A DNA stretch of 64,000 bases from Prauserella marina. GTDB taxonomy: Bacteria > Actinomycetota > Actinomycetes > Mycobacteriales > Pseudonocardiaceae. The position numbers were made by a program, and so were the translations under genes. The notes under the pieces are model-generated. The model was given only the letters and a program-made list of their open reading frames with translations, had not been told where the DNA came from and ran no database searches. This document shows positions 9,241 through 18,691 of the stretch, piece by piece. The stretch spans positions 1,600,501 to 1,664,500 of the forward strand of contig NZ_CP016353.1 in NCBI RefSeq assembly GCF_002240355.1. Direction: 5' to 3'. How positions within the stretch are numbered: the first letter of the stretch is position 1; every line of letters begins with the position of its first letter.

Positions 9241-10136
9241 CGCACGTCCTCCAGGTTGTCCGGTGTCTTCAGCGGGACGAACGTCGTGACCGTGCCCTTG
9301 AGTTCCCGCTTCACCAGGCCGGTGAGCGTACCGGCAGGCGGCAACTCCACGGTGCTCGTGACACCGAGCGAGGCGAGGCCGCGCATAGTCAGGTCCCAGC
9401 GCACCGGTCGGGTCACCTGGGTGACGAGGCGGTCGACGTAGTCGCGGCCACCGGTCACTACGGCGCCGTCCGCGTTGGAGAGCAGCGGCCTCACGGGGTC
9501 GTTCACGGCGAGTTCGGCGGTGTGCGCGCGCAGCGCGGCTTCGGCCGGCGCCATGTACCGGGTGTGGAAAGCCCCGGCCACCTTGAGCGGCCTGACCTTG
9601 GTGCCTTCCAGCGGTTCGGCGACGATGCGCTCGATGGCGGCTGCCGATCCGGAGGCCACGATCTGGCCAGCGCCGTTGCGGTTGGCCGCTTCGAGGTCGT
9701 GCCCGGCCAGCCAGGCGACCACCTGTTCCGGGTCGCCGAGCATGACGGCGGCCATGCTGGTGGGCTCGATCGCGCAGGCCTTCGCCATCTCGGCGCCGCG
9801 CAGCGCGGCGAGCGCGACCGCGTCGGCGGGGGTGAAGACACCGGCGACGGCGGCGGCGGCGAGTTCGCCGACCGAGTGTCCGGCGACGGGGGCGTCGGCG
9901 GGCACGGTCGCTGGCAGGTGCTCGGCGGTCAGCAGCGCGGCGGCGACGATGAGCGGCTGGGCGACCGCGGTGTCCTGGATCTCCTCGGCGGTGCCCTCCG
10001 TGCCGAGGTGGACGAGATCGAGCCCTGCCCGCTCCGACCACTCACGCAGGCGCTCGCGGGCGCCGTCGAGTTCGAGCCATGACGAGAGCATGCCGGGGGC
10101 CTGGGCCCCCTGTCCGGGACAGAGGAGGGCGATCAC
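9237..10136 (-). CDS. fabD: Malonyl-CoA:ACP transacylase
   Basis: A 299-residue enzyme that moves malonyl from CoA to the acyl carrier protein. The nucleophile Ser88 lies in AGHSVGE, the N-terminal motif LLCPGQGAQ is present, and the partner His191 is in GAFHTRYM. It is the first gene of the minus-strand FAS-II operon and overlaps fabH by 4 bp. The 198-bp gap upstream, before the stop of the FasR-like gene, should hold the operon promoter and possibly the regulator's binding site. Confidence 0.96.
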   Translation of the reverse strand: MIALLCPGQGAQAPGMLSSWLELDGARERLREWSERAGLDLVHLGTEGTAEEIQDTAVAQPLIVAAALLTAEHLPATVPADAPVAGHSVGELAAAAVAGVFTPADAVALAALRGAEMAKACAIEPTSMAAVMLGDPEQVVAWLAGHDLEAANRNGAGQIVASGSAAAIERIVAEPLEGTKVRPLKVAGAFHTRYMAPAEAALRAHTAELAVNDPVRPLLSNADGAVVTGGRDYVDRLVTQVTRPVRWDLTMRGLASLGVTSTVELPPAGTLTGLVKRELKGTVTTFVPLKTPDNLEDVR

Positions 10137-10334
10137 CCCTCAAGGGAACACGCACCGACGGTCTCCCCGGGATGCCGCCGAGTCACCAAGTCCGTCGCCC
10201 GACGTTGTGGGGAGGCTACAAACTCAGGCGGCGCCGGCGCGGGAGATGCAGGCCAAGCGTTGTCGGATTCGAGCATTTTCGGGTCGGCCGCCGAGGGTGC
10301 GAAGTGTGTGCCTGAGCACTATTTCGCCCTCCGC

Positions 10335-11537
10335 TCACCAGAGTCCGCGGGAGCGGGCGAGCCTGCCGACGGTGAGGGCGATCCTCAGCACGAGCGCGTC
10401 CCTCGGATCGCTGGCGTTGCGTCCGGTCAGTTCGGCGGCCTTGCGCAGCCGGTAGCGAACCGTGTTGGGGTGCACGAACAACAGTTTCGCGCACGCCTCC
10501 AGCACCCCGCCGCTTTCGAGATAGGTCTCGATGGTCTGCAACAGCGCGGGCCCCGCTTCTTCGAGCGGCCTCGCGATCTCGTCGATGAGTTGCCGTTCGG
10601 CCTCGGCGTCACCGGCCAGCGCCCGCTCGGGAAGCAGGTCGGCCGAGCGGGTCGGTCTCGGCGCGGCGGGCCAGCCGACGACGGCGCGCAAACCGGACAG
10701 CGCCTCGACCGCGCTGTGATGGGCGCCGGCGAGGTCGGGCATGGTGGGTCCGGCGACGACGGGACCCTCCGCGAACGCGGTCGACAACGTCGACAGGATG
10801 GTCCTTTCCTTTCCCGTGCCGTCGGTCGGGCCCGCGACGACGACGACCAGCCGGGAGCCCTGCACGCTGAGCAGCACCGGCCTTCCCGCCCTCGCCGCCC
10901 TGCTGCGCACCTCGAACACGACGGTGGGCGGATCGTCGGAAGGGGGATTGCCGACGAGCACCGTCGCGGGGGCAGCGGGGTCCCAGCCCAGCGCTGCGGC
11001 CCGCGATGCCACGGACTCCTCGGCGTCACCACGCACGATGCCGTCGACGACGAGCGCTTCGAGCCTGGCGTCCCACGCGCCGCGCGCCTCCGCGGCGGCG
11101 GCGTAGGAGTTGGCCGCGGCGAAGGCGACTTCCCTTCCGTAGCGGAGGATGCCCTCGGTGAGCGCTGCGCGCTCGCTCTCGTCGGCCGCGAACTCGGGCA
11201 ACTGCTCCTCGAAGACCTCGATGGCCAGCCGGACGAGGCCGACGGTCTGTCTCAGGCTGATCCAGCGGGACAGTTCCCGTGGAGCGGTGCGGAACGCTTC
11301 CGTCGTGAGTTTGAGCGCTTCCTGGGAGTCCTGGAGCCAGCTCACGAAGCCCGCGGCGCCGGTCTGCGTGATCATCAGCACGCTCGCCCGCTGATCCGCG
11401 GGCAGCCTGCCGAACCACGAGAGCTGTTCCTCCATGGCCGTGACGCTCGCCTTGGCGAGCCTGCCGGAGGCCCGTTCCAGCTCACGCAGGGTCTTGGCGG
11501 AAAGCCCATGTCGTTTCGGGGATGCCTGGGATGCCAT
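10335..11537 (-). CDS. fasR: PucR/CdaR-type regulator, FasR-like
   Basis: A 400-residue regulator with a C-terminal PucR-type helix-turn-helix (LLFVHPNTVRYRLRKAAELTG, near residues 345-367), which defines the family. It lies immediately upstream of fabD on the same strand, the place held by FasR, the activator of the FAS-II operon described in Streptomyces coelicolor. An acyl-CoA or acyl-ACP response is inferred. ATG start at 11537. There is no membrane segment. Confidence 0.85.
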   Translation of the reverse strand: MASQASPKRHGLSAKTLRELERASGRLAKASVTAMEEQLSWFGRLPADQRASVLMITQTGAAGFVSWLQDSQEALKLTTEAFRTAPRELSRWISLRQTVGLVRLAIEVFEEQLPEFAADESERAALTEGILRYGREVAFAAANSYAAAAEARGAWDARLEALVVDGIVRGDAEESVASRAAALGWDPAAPATVLVGNPPSDDPPTVVFEVRSRAARAGRPVLLSVQGSRLVVVVAGPTDGTGKERTILSTLSTAFAEGPVVAGPTMPDLAGAHHSAVEALSGLRAVVGWPAAPRPTRSADLLPERALAGDAEAERQLIDEIARPLEEAGPALLQTIETYLESGGVLEACAKLLFVHPNTVRYRLRKAAELTGRNASDPRDALVLRIALTVGRLARSRGLW

Positions 11538-11622
11538 CGTAGTGCGATCCTACGTGGCCTCTTTCAGCGCGAGTCCGGGTGCGAGTCCGGCGCGAGCGCG
11601 CGTGGAAAAGGTCTGAAAATAC

Positions 11623-11668
11623 GAGACCGCCCGGCGTGCTGCGGTTCTCGCAGCCGTCGGGCGGTCTC
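11623..11668 (-). terminator. Terminator downstream of the lldD-like gene
   Basis: The arms GAGACCGCCCG and CGGGCGGTCTC enclose a loop that itself holds a small hairpin (GCTGCG/CGCAGC). On the minus strand the stem is followed by GTATTTTC. It lies between the end of the lldD-like gene and the start of fasR, so it insulates the two. Confidence 0.8.
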
Positions 11669-11758
11669 GTCTCCCCGGTCCCCACCGGTCATTCCACTAT
11701 CGCCCAGTGGATCATCGTGCGCCAGGGGGCTCACCCGTTCGTGGGGCCTCTACCAGCA

Positions 11759-12982
11759 CTAACGCAGGATTGCGTTGCTGGGAGACAGGTCGCTCACAGA
11801 GGCGACACCGAGCAATTGCATGGTGCGCACGAGCTCGGTGCGCAGGATGTCGACGGCGCGCTGGACGCCCCGCTCACCTCCGGCCATCAGGCCGTAGAGG
11901 TAGGCCCTTCCGATGAGGCACAAATCGGCTCCCATGGCCATCGCGGCGACGATGTCGCCGCCGGAGAGGATGCCCGTGTCGAGCCACACCTCCGCGTCGT
12001 CCCTGACCCCGTGGACGGCCTCCAGCGTGGCGGGCAGCAGCTCAAGCGGCGTCGGTGCCCTGTCGAGCTGCCTGCCTCCGTGGTTGGACAGGATGACGGC
12101 GTCGGCACCCGCCTTGACGACGTCGCGGGCGTCGTCGGCGTTCTGCACGCCCTTGACCACCAGCGAACCCGGCCAGCTCTCCTTCACCCAGGCGAGATCG
12201 TCGAAGTTCAGCGTCGGGTCGAAGATCTTGTCGATCAGATCGGCGACGGTGCCGCCCGATGTGCTGACCAGCGACGCGAACGCGAGTGGTTCCGTGGTGA
12301 GCAGGTTCATCCACCACGCGGGGTGCATGGCTCCGTCGAGGAACGTGCGGGGAGTCAGCGTCGGCGGGATCGTCAGGCCGTTGCGCACGTCGCGCATGCG
12401 CGCTCCGCCGACCGGGGTGTCGACCGTGAGCAACAGCGTGTCGTAGCCCGAATCCCAGGCCCTGCGCATGAGGTCGGCGCCGACGGCGCGGTCGTGCCAC
12501 ACGTAGAGCTGGAACCATTTGCGCGCCGACGGCGCGGCCTCGGCGACGTCCTCGATGGAGGTGGTTCCCATCGTGGACAGCGCGTAGGGGATGCCCTCGC
12601 GCTGCGCGACGCGGGCGACCGCGCGCTCTCCCTCGTGGTTCATCATGCGGGTGAACCCGGTCGGCGCGAACGCGAACGGCAGCTCGCCGCGCTTGCCGAG
12701 CACCGTGACGCTGGTGTCCACTTCGGACACGCCGCGCAGGATGTTCGGCCGGAATTCGACCCTCCGGTAGCCCTGTCTCGCCCTGCGCAGACTGTCTTCG
12801 AGCTCGGCGGCGCCGTCGGTGTAGTCGAACACCGCCCTCGGCGTGCGCTTGCGGGCCATCGAGCGCAGGTCGGCGATCGTGTGGGCGTTCGAGAGCCTGC
12901 GGTCGGTCGGGTTGAGCACGAAGGGCTTCGGCCGCAGGATCTCGGCGAGCTCGGCCGGACGTGGCAGCCTGCGCTTGGTCAC
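11759..12982 (-). CDS. lldD: FMN-dependent L-lactate / 2-hydroxyacid dehydrogenase (LldD2-like)
   Basis: A protein of about 407 residues of the FMN-dependent alpha-hydroxyacid dehydrogenase family, which oxidises L-lactate or related acids to 2-oxoacids. It has the family signature SNHGGRQLDRAPTP with catalytic His and Arg, TRMMNHEGERAVARVA near the N-terminus, and a C-terminal FMN-phosphate region (IGRAYLYGLMAGG). It resembles mycobacterial LldD2 most closely as I recall it. I chose the GTG at 12982 because GAGGAG stands 6 bases before it; another GTG at 13009 is possible. It lies downstream of aceE on the same strand but behind a terminator, so it is probably transcribed separately. Confidence 0.85.
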   Translation of the reverse strand: MTKRRLPRPAELAEILRPKPFVLNPTDRRLSNAHTIADLRSMARKRTPRAVFDYTDGAAELEDSLRRARQGYRRVEFRPNILRGVSEVDTSVTVLGKRGELPFAFAPTGFTRMMNHEGERAVARVAQREGIPYALSTMGTTSIEDVAEAAPSARKWFQLYVWHDRAVGADLMRRAWDSGYDTLLLTVDTPVGGARMRDVRNGLTIPPTLTPRTFLDGAMHPAWWMNLLTTEPLAFASLVSTSGGTVADLIDKIFDPTLNFDDLAWVKESWPGSLVVKGVQNADDARDVVKAGADAVILSNHGGRQLDRAPTPLELLPATLEAVHGVRDDAEVWLDTGILSGGDIVAAMAMGADLCLIGRAYLYGLMAGGERGVQRAVDILRTELVRTMQLLGVASVSDLSPSNAILR

Positions 12983-13052
12983 GGTGTTCTCCTCACTTGC
13001 GGCCTTCACCCACCCGTATCAGGGATACCAGGGCGGGGGGCCGGCGGAAAGA

Positions 13053-13094
13053 GAACGGCCCGCTCCCCGCCTGGTGGCAGGGAGCGGGCCGTTC
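13053..13094 (-). terminator. Terminator of aceE
   Basis: Perfect 15-bp stem, GAACGGCCCGCTCCC with its complement, and a 12-base loop. On the minus strand it is followed by TCTTTCC. It starts 9 bases after the aceE stop. Confidence 0.85.
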
Positions 13095-13103
13095 GCCTCG
13101 CGC

Positions 13104-15929
13104 CTATGCGACGCCGGAGTCCGACGTCTGCGGGCCTGCCGCGGCGACGTCGTGGATCTGGTACTTCTCGGCGGCCTCGACGACCTTCGCCTGGTCGATC
13201 TCGCCACGCCGCGCCAGTATCGTCAGCGCGCCGACCGTGATCGACTGCGCGTCGACGAGGAAGTGCCTGCGCGCGGCGGGCCTGGTGTCGGAGAAACCGA
13301 ACCCGTCGGTGCCCAGCGTCAGCATGTCGCCGGGAACCCAAGGCCGGATCAGGTCCGGCACGGCCCGCATCCAGTCGGACGCCGCGACGATGGGACCGTT
13401 GGCGTCCCGCAGAGCCTGGGTGACGTACGGGATTCTCGGGGTGTCGGCGGGGTAGAGGAAGTTGTCCCTGTCGACCTCGACGGCTTCCCTGCGCAGCTCG
13501 GTCCACGAGGTCGCCGACCACACGGCCGCCCGTACACCCCACTCGTCGAGCAGCATCCGCTGTGCCCGCAACGCGTCCGGCATGGTCACGCCCGACACCA
13601 GCAGCTGGACCTCCGGCCCTGCCGAATCACCGCCCTCCGGCGCGTCCGCGTACTTGTAGAGACCCTTGAGCAGGCCGTCGACGTCGAGATTGTCCGGCTC
13701 GGCTGGCTGCTGGTAGGGCTCGTTGTAGATGGTGATGTAGTAGAAGACGTTCTCCCCGTTGCCGTTGGGGCCCGTCTCGCCGTACATCCTGTGCAGGCCC
13801 GACCGCACGATGTGCGCGATCTCGAACGACCACGCGGGGTCGTAGGCGACCGCGGCGGGGTTGGTCGCCGAAAGCAGGAGCGAATGCCCGTCGGCGTGCT
13901 GAAGTCCTTCGCCGGTGAGCGTCGTCCTTCCCGCCGTGGCGCCGAGAACGAAGCCCCTCGCCATCTGGTCGGCCGCGGCGTAGAGCCCGTCTCCGGTGCG
14001 CTGGAACCCGAACATCGAGTAGAAGATGTAGACCGGGATCATCGGCTCGCCGTGCGTGGCGTAGGAGGTGCCCACCGCCGTGAACGACGCGGTCGACCCG
14101 GCCTCGTTGATGCCTTCGTGCAGCAGCTGGCCCTGCTCCGATTCCTTGTAGGCCAGCATGAGTTGCGCGTCGACCGAGGTGTAGGTCTGCCCCTGCGGGT
14201 TGTAGATCTTGGCCGTGGGGAACATCGAGTCGAGGCCGAAGGTGCGGGCCTCGTCGGGGATGATCGGCACGATGCGCGAGCCGATCTCGGCGTCCTTGGC
14301 CAGCTCGCGGACCAGCCTGACGAACGCCATCGTGGTGGCGACCTCCTGCTTGCCGGAGCCCTTGCGCACCGCCTCGTACACCGAATCGCCGGGCAGCACG
14401 AGCGGCTTGGCCTTGGCGCGGCGTTCGGGGACGAAACCGCCGAGCGTCTTGCGCCTGCCGAGCAGGTACTGGATCTCGGGGGAGTCCTCACCCGGGTGGT
14501 AGTACGGCGGCAGCTTCGGGTCGCGCTCCAGTTGCTCGTCGCTGATGGGGATGCGCTGCGAGTCGCGGAACAGCTTGAGGTCGTCCAGCGTCAGCTTCTT
14601 CATCTGGTGCGTGGCGTTGCGGCCCTCGAAGGCGGGGCCGAGGCCGTAACCCTTGATGGTGTGGGCGAGGATCACCGTCGGCCTGCCGTGGTGCTCCATC
14701 GCCGCCTTGTACGCGGCGTAGACCTTGCGGTAGTCGTGCCCGCCGCGCTTGAGGTTCCAGATGTCGGCGTCGGTGAGGTCCTTCACCAGCTCCTTCGTGC
14801 GGGGATCCCTGCCGAAGAAGTGCTCCCTGACGTAGGCGCCGTCGTTGGCCTTGTAGGTCTGGTAGTCGCCGTCTGGCGTGGTGTTCATCAGGTTGACCAG
14901 CGCGCCATCGCGGTCGGCCGAAAGCAGCGAGTCCCACTCGCGGCCCCAGATGACCTTGATCACGTTCCAGCCCGCACCCCGGAAGTAGGCTTCGAGCTCC
15001 TGGATGATCTTGCCGTTGCCGCGAACCGGACCGTCGAGCCGCTGCAGGTTGCAGTTGATGACGAAGGTCAGGTTGTCGAGTCCCTCGCCCGCGGCGACGT
15101 GGATCAATCCGCGCGACTCCGGCTCGTCCATCTCACCGTCGCCGAGGAACGCCCACACGTGCTGGTCGCTCGTGTCCTTGACACCCCGGGCGTGCAGGTA
15201 GCGGTTGAACCTCGCCTGGTAGATGGCGTTCATCGGGCCGAGCCCCATGGACACCGTCGGGTACTCCCAGAAGTCCTGCATCAGGCGCGGATGCGGGTAG
15301 GAGGGCAGGCCCCCTCCCTCACCGGCGTGCGAGTACTCCTGCCGGAACCCGTCGAGCTGGTTCTCGTTCAGGCGTCCTTCGAGGAAGGCGCGCGCGTACA
15401 TCCCGGGGGAGGCGTGGCCCTGGAAGAAGACGTGGTCGCCGCCGCCGGAGTGGTCCTTGCCCCGGAAGAAGTGGTTGAAGCCGACCTCGTAGAGGGCGGC
15501 GGAGGAGGCATACGTCGAGATGTGCCCGCCGACGCCGACACCGGGACGCTGAGCCCTGTGCACCATGATCGCCGCGTTCCACCTGATCCAGGCGCGGTAG
15601 CGACGCTCGATCTCCTCGTCACCGGGGAACCACGGCTCGTTCTCCGTGGGAATGGTGTTGACGTAGTCGGTCGCGGTGAGTGGCGGAACGCCCACGTTGC
15701 GTTCCCGTGCGCGTTCCAGCACGCGCAACATCAGGTATCGTGCCCGCTGCTGGCCACCCGTCGCCAGCGCCGCGTCGAAGGAATCCAGCCATTCGGCTGT
15801 CTCTTCGGGGTCGATGTCGGGCAGATGCGCCGCCAGTCCGTCGCGGATGACGCGAACTCGCGCCGGTGCGCCATCGCCGGAAGCGCCGGCTCCCGCGCCG
15901 CGCTCGGCCTTGTCGTTCTGGGGGGCCAA
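13104..15929 (-). CDS. aceE: Pyruvate dehydrogenase E1 component, homodimeric type
   Basis: A 941-residue TPP enzyme that decarboxylates pyruvate and acetylates the lipoyl groups of E2. The start is a TTG at 15929 with an AGGAG ribosome site 6 bases upstream; the frame stays open further upstream without a better start. TPP/Mg motif [14 protein letters not shown] followed by [11 protein letters not shown]. Conserved AceE motifs include [24 protein letters not shown] and [12 protein letters not shown]. The E2 and E3 partners appear to be the two-lipoyl E2 at 38672 and lpdA at 40567, the usual actinobacterial arrangement. A 42-bp hairpin follows the stop. Confidence 0.96.
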   Translation of the reverse strand: MAPQNDKAERGAGAGASGDGAPARVRVIRDGLAAHLPDIDPEETAEWLDSFDAALATGGQQRARYLMLRVLERARERNVGVPPLTATDYVNTIPTENEPWFPGDEEIERRYRAWIRWNAAIMVHRAQRPGVGVGGHISTYASSAALYEVGFNHFFRGKDHSGGGDHVFFQGHASPGMYARAFLEGRLNENQLDGFRQEYSHAGEGGGLPSYPHPRLMQDFWEYPTVSMGLGPMNAIYQARFNRYLHARGVKDTSDQHVWAFLGDGEMDEPESRGLIHVAAGEGLDNLTFVINCNLQRLDGPVRGNGKIIQELEAYFRGAGWNVIKVIWGREWDSLLSADRDGALVNLMNTTPDGDYQTYKANDGAYVREHFFGRDPRTKELVKDLTDADIWNLKRGGHDYRKVYAAYKAAMEHHGRPTVILAHTIKGYGLGPAFEGRNATHQMKKLTLDDLKLFRDSQRIPISDEQLERDPKLPPYYHPGEDSPEIQYLLGRRKTLGGFVPERRAKAKPLVLPGDSVYEAVRKGSGKQEVATTMAFVRLVRELAKDAEIGSRIVPIIPDEARTFGLDSMFPTAKIYNPQGQTYTSVDAQLMLAYKESEQGQLLHEGINEAGSTASFTAVGTSYATHGEPMIPVYIFYSMFGFQRTGDGLYAAADQMARGFVLGATAGRTTLTGEGLQHADGHSLLLSATNPAAVAYDPAWSFEIAHIVRSGLHRMYGETGPNGNGENVFYYITIYNEPYQQPAEPDNLDVDGLLKGLYKYADAPEGGDSAGPEVQLLVSGVTMPDALRAQRMLLDEWGVRAAVWSATSWTELRREAVEVDRDNFLYPADTPRIPYVTQALRDANGPIVAASDWMRAVPDLIRPWVPGDMLTLGTDGFGFSDTRPAARRHFLVDAQSITVGALTILARRGEIDQAKVVEAAEKYQIHDVAAAGPQTSDSGVA

Positions 15930-16485
15930 GGGATCTCCTCGCCGATTGTGTCTTGGGTGATGCCTGGTATTGCCGGTTTTCGCTGTTGTTTCCGCTGTGT
16001 CGCGAAATTGTTGCTGACCTGTGTGACGCTGTCTGACGTTGTCGTGTTGCCGCCCTGTCGCTCGCCGTCGCGGCGGGCGCGCCCTGGCGTGTCGTGCCGC
16101 CCTGCCTGCCATCGTCGTCGCAATCAGGGCATTCGTCACCACTACCGGGCGGTAACCTCCATGCCGGAGCCACGCGCCGCGTCCGGCCTGGTTAGGCCGC
16201 CGCGAGCGCTGGTCCCACCCTAGTTGAGTGCGGAGGGCAGGTTGCCGGTGTGGCCGCGCTACCGGGGTAATCGCTGCTGAGGCCCACCGTGATGGGCGGG
16301 TATTTCGCTCGCGGAGCGGGGCGGCCGAGGCTACGCTGCCGGACACGAGTTGCCGTCAATCCGGTGTGGACGGTTGCGCCGCAGGCCCCGTCAGTGTTCG
16401 CTAAGCCCATCCATGTTCATAGAGTGGGCTCGTCGGTCAAGCACGTGACGTGCCGCACGCCAGTTGCCGTTGGAGGAGTGAAGTC
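15930..16485. promoter_or_regulatory. Divergent promoter region aceE / DUF3052
   Basis: This 556-bp stretch holds no gene I would accept. It separates aceE (minus) from the DUF3052 gene (plus), so it must carry both promoters. I see no clear consensus hexamers, long palindrome or riboswitch-like fold. Frames open through it on the minus strand are Arg/His-rich and look spurious. Confidence 0.5.
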
Positions 16486-16911
16486 GTGGTCGCCGCGGGA
16501 GACGCTGAACAGCACAGCGTCGCCGAGAGGCTTGGGATCAAGCCGGACATGGTGGTCCAGGAAATCGGCTGGGACGAGGACGTCGATGACGATGTGCGGT
16601 CCGCGGTCGAGGAGCACACAGGCAATGAATTGCTGGACGAGGACGCCGATGAGGTCATCGACATCGTGTTGCTCTGGTGGCGTGAGGGGGACGGCGATCT
16701 CGGCGACGCGCTTGTCGACGCCAGGGCGCCACTGGACGAGAACGGCGTCATCTGGGTACTGACTCCCAAGACCGGCCAGCAGGGACACGTCGAGCCGAGT
16801 GACATCGCCGAGGCGGTACCGACCGTCGGGCTGTCGCAGACCTCCAACCTGAGTGTGGGGGAGGCGTGGATGGCGACCCGGCTCGTACCGAGGTCGAAAT
16901 CACGTCGCTGA
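16486..16911 (+). CDS. DUF3052 family protein
   Basis: A 141-residue acidic protein with the family signature AERLGIKPDMVVQEIGWDED near the N-terminus and a mid-region EVIDIVLLWWREGDGDL. GTG start at 16486, with GGAGGAG 7 bases upstream. The family is almost confined to actinobacteria and its molecular role is unknown to me. It stands between aceE and ahpE, as in mycobacteria. It is soluble, with no signal peptide. Confidence 0.88.
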   Translation: MVAAGDAEQHSVAERLGIKPDMVVQEIGWDEDVDDDVRSAVEEHTGNELLDEDADEVIDIVLLWWREGDGDLGDALVDARAPLDENGVIWVLTPKTGQQGHVEPSDIAEAVPTVGLSQTSNLSVGEAWMATRLVPRSKSRR

Positions 16912-17011
16912 CGGCATGGTGGGCACGTGTGGCCCTTCCGTGCCCGCGATAGGGTTGTCCGGCACACACGGTTTTTCACGCCGGACGACCTAGCGGGAGA
17001 GGAAACTCGGT

Positions 17012-17473
17012 ATGGCGGTCGAGGTCGGACAGCAAGCCCCGGACTTCACGCTCAACGATTACAACAAGCAGGAAACCACGCTGTCGTCCTTCCAGGGGGA
17101 CAAGCCGGTTCTGCTTGTCTTCTACCCGTTCGCGTTCAGCGGAATCTGTCAGGGCGAGCTCTGCCAGTTGAGGGACGAGTTCGCGGAGTACGACAACGAG
17201 GGCGTTCAGGTCCTCGGTGTCTCGGTGGACACGCCGTTCTCGCTCAAGGCGTGGGCCGAGCAGCAGGGCTACCAGTTCCCGCTGCTCTCGGACTTCTGGC
17301 CACACGGTGAGGTCGCGCGGTCCTACGGCGTCTTCAACGACAAGGCCGGGCTCGCGCTGCGCGGCACCTTCCTCATCGACAAGGAAGGCGTCGTACGGTT
17401 CGCCGAGGTCAACCAGCCGGGTGAGGCTCGGGACCAGCAGGCGTGGAAGAAGGCGGTCGCCCAGCTCGGCTGA
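17012..17473 (+). CDS. ahpE: Peroxiredoxin AhpE
   Basis: A 153-residue thiol peroxidase that reduces peroxides. The peroxidatic Cys46 lies in FYPFAFSGICQGEL; the usual Thr of PxxxTxxC is a Ser, a known variant. LLSDFWPHGEVARSYGVFN and GTFLIDKEGVVRFAEVNQ are typical of AhpE. An additional Cys51 follows five residues after the peroxidatic one; the mycobacterial protein as I recall it lacks a Cys there. The ATG at 17012 has GAGAGGA upstream. It is a single gene with tRNA-Val just downstream on the same strand. Confidence 0.93.
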   Translation: MAVEVGQQAPDFTLNDYNKQETTLSSFQGDKPVLLVFYPFAFSGICQGELCQLRDEFAEYDNEGVQVLGVSVDTPFSLKAWAEQQGYQFPLLSDFWPHGEVARSYGVFNDKAGLALRGTFLIDKEGVVRFAEVNQPGEARDQQAWKKAVAQLG

Positions 17474-17506
17474 CCTTCTTCGGGCGGCACGACAGTGCCG
17501 CCGTCA

Positions 17507-17578
17507 GGGCGCATAGCTCAGCGGAAGAGCACCTCCCTTACAAGGAGGGGGTCGCAGGTTCGAACCCTGCTGCGCCCA
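17507..17578 (+). tRNA. tRNA-Val (anticodon TAC)
   Basis: A full cloverleaf can be drawn: acceptor GGGCGCA/TGCGCCC, D arm GCTC...GAGC, anticodon stem CCTCC/GGAGG with loop CTTACAA (anticodon TAC, valine GTA codons), and T arm GCAGGTTCGAACCCTGC. The discriminator is A at 17578 and CCA is not fully encoded. It is not flanked by an integrase, so I see no sign of use as an attachment site. Confidence 0.97.
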
Positions 17579-17672
17579 CAGTTGTTCTCGATCGGCCCCG
17601 ACGCCGCGCTCCGGCGGCTACGATGCCGGTCGACCATCACAAGACGCACCGCTTCACTCCACGAAGGCTGCC

Positions 17673-18608
17673 GTGAATACTGCTGGGGACGATGCCGAAA
17701 AGGCCGCCTCTCCGCCTGCCCGCTCCAGGACCGGTCCGGCCGGAAGGTGGTGGCGCACGGGGCTTCCGCTCGTGGTCACCTTGCTGCTCGTTGCCGGTGT
17801 CGTTGTCGTCGTCGCCGGTGTGCACGGCAGATCGGCCGACAGCGCGGCGAGGAACACGACCGGCGCGGGCAGCGGCGAAGGCGGGCGACGGAGCAACAAC
17901 GGGCTGCCGGATGGCGTCGAGACGGTACGAGACCTGCCGTTGCTGGCCGACGGAGCGGCCGTGCCCGCGCTCGGCTGCGAGTTGCCGGAATTCAGCACCG
18001 AACCTCGGCGGCTGAGCGAGTACTACCTCGCCGAGCTCGACTGCCTCGAAAAGGCGTGGGCACCGGCGCTGGCCGAGGTCGGCATTCCGTTTCTCAAGGT
18101 GAACCTCCGGCTGGACGACGAACCGGAGACCGCGTGCGGGGCACTGCCGCCCTCCGACGAGGCGACCGGCCTCTACTGCCATACCGATTCCACGATCTAC
18201 CTGCCGAGGGCCAGGATTCTCGACTCGCTCGGTGAGGTCGAACAAGCACATCTCGCGACCGTCGCCCACGAGTACGGCCACCACGTACAGCGGATGGCGG
18301 GTGTCTTGGACGTCGTCAACGCCGAACTCGCGGACTACGAGGAGGCGGGCCCCGAGGATCGCGCGCTCAACAGGAAAGTGGAGTTGCAGGCCAACTGCTT
18401 CGCGGGCATGTTTCTCGCGGCGGCCGGTGGAAACGGGTCGGTGAGCACGGCGACGGCGGAGGCGGCCGTCGCCGATTTCGAGAACTGGGTGGACAGCGAG
18501 ACCCACGGTTCGAGCGCGACCCAGCTCCACTGGGCCGAGGCCGGTTACGCCGCGCGCGACACATCGGCGTGCGACACCTGGAACGGCGATCTGGGTAGCA
18601 CCGACTAG
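17673..18608 (+). CDS. Membrane-anchored neutral zinc metallopeptidase
   Basis: A 311-residue protein of the neutral zinc metallopeptidase (YpfJ-like) family. One membrane segment (about residues 29-50) is followed by a Gly/Ser-rich linker and the peptidase domain. The zinc site is HEYGHH: His199, Glu200, His203. A third ligand is expected in the KVELQANCFAGMF segment. Cys pairs in the exported domain (for example CELPEF and ELDCLEK) could be disulfides. GTG start at 17673. The substrate is unknown. It begins about 95 bases after tRNA-Val. Confidence 0.88.
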   Translation: MNTAGDDAEKAASPPARSRTGPAGRWWRTGLPLVVTLLLVAGVVVVVAGVHGRSADSAARNTTGAGSGEGGRRSNNGLPDGVETVRDLPLLADGAAVPALGCELPEFSTEPRRLSEYYLAELDCLEKAWAPALAEVGIPFLKVNLRLDDEPETACGALPPSDEATGLYCHTDSTIYLPRARILDSLGEVEQAHLATVAHEYGHHVQRMAGVLDVVNAELADYEEAGPEDRALNRKVELQANCFAGMFLAAAGGNGSVSTATAEAAVADFENWVDSETHGSSATQLHWAEAGYAARDTSACDTWNGDLGSTD

Positions 18609-18691
18609 CGACAACGGCGCGATGCGCAACCGTGGAAAACCCGGTTCTGCCGAGGGTGCCCGGCAGGCGGCCGGGGGTGCATCCTGACGGG

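Noticed and set aside
12843-16223. A plus-strand open frame of more than 1100 codons opposite aceE
   Set aside because: It is the antisense shadow of aceE created by high GC in third positions; the composition is Arg/Val/Asp-rich with no domain, while the minus strand gives full AceE motifs.
17507-17578. tRNA-Val as an integration site of a genomic island
   Set aside because: No integrase, no repeated tRNA 3' end and ordinary genes on both sides.
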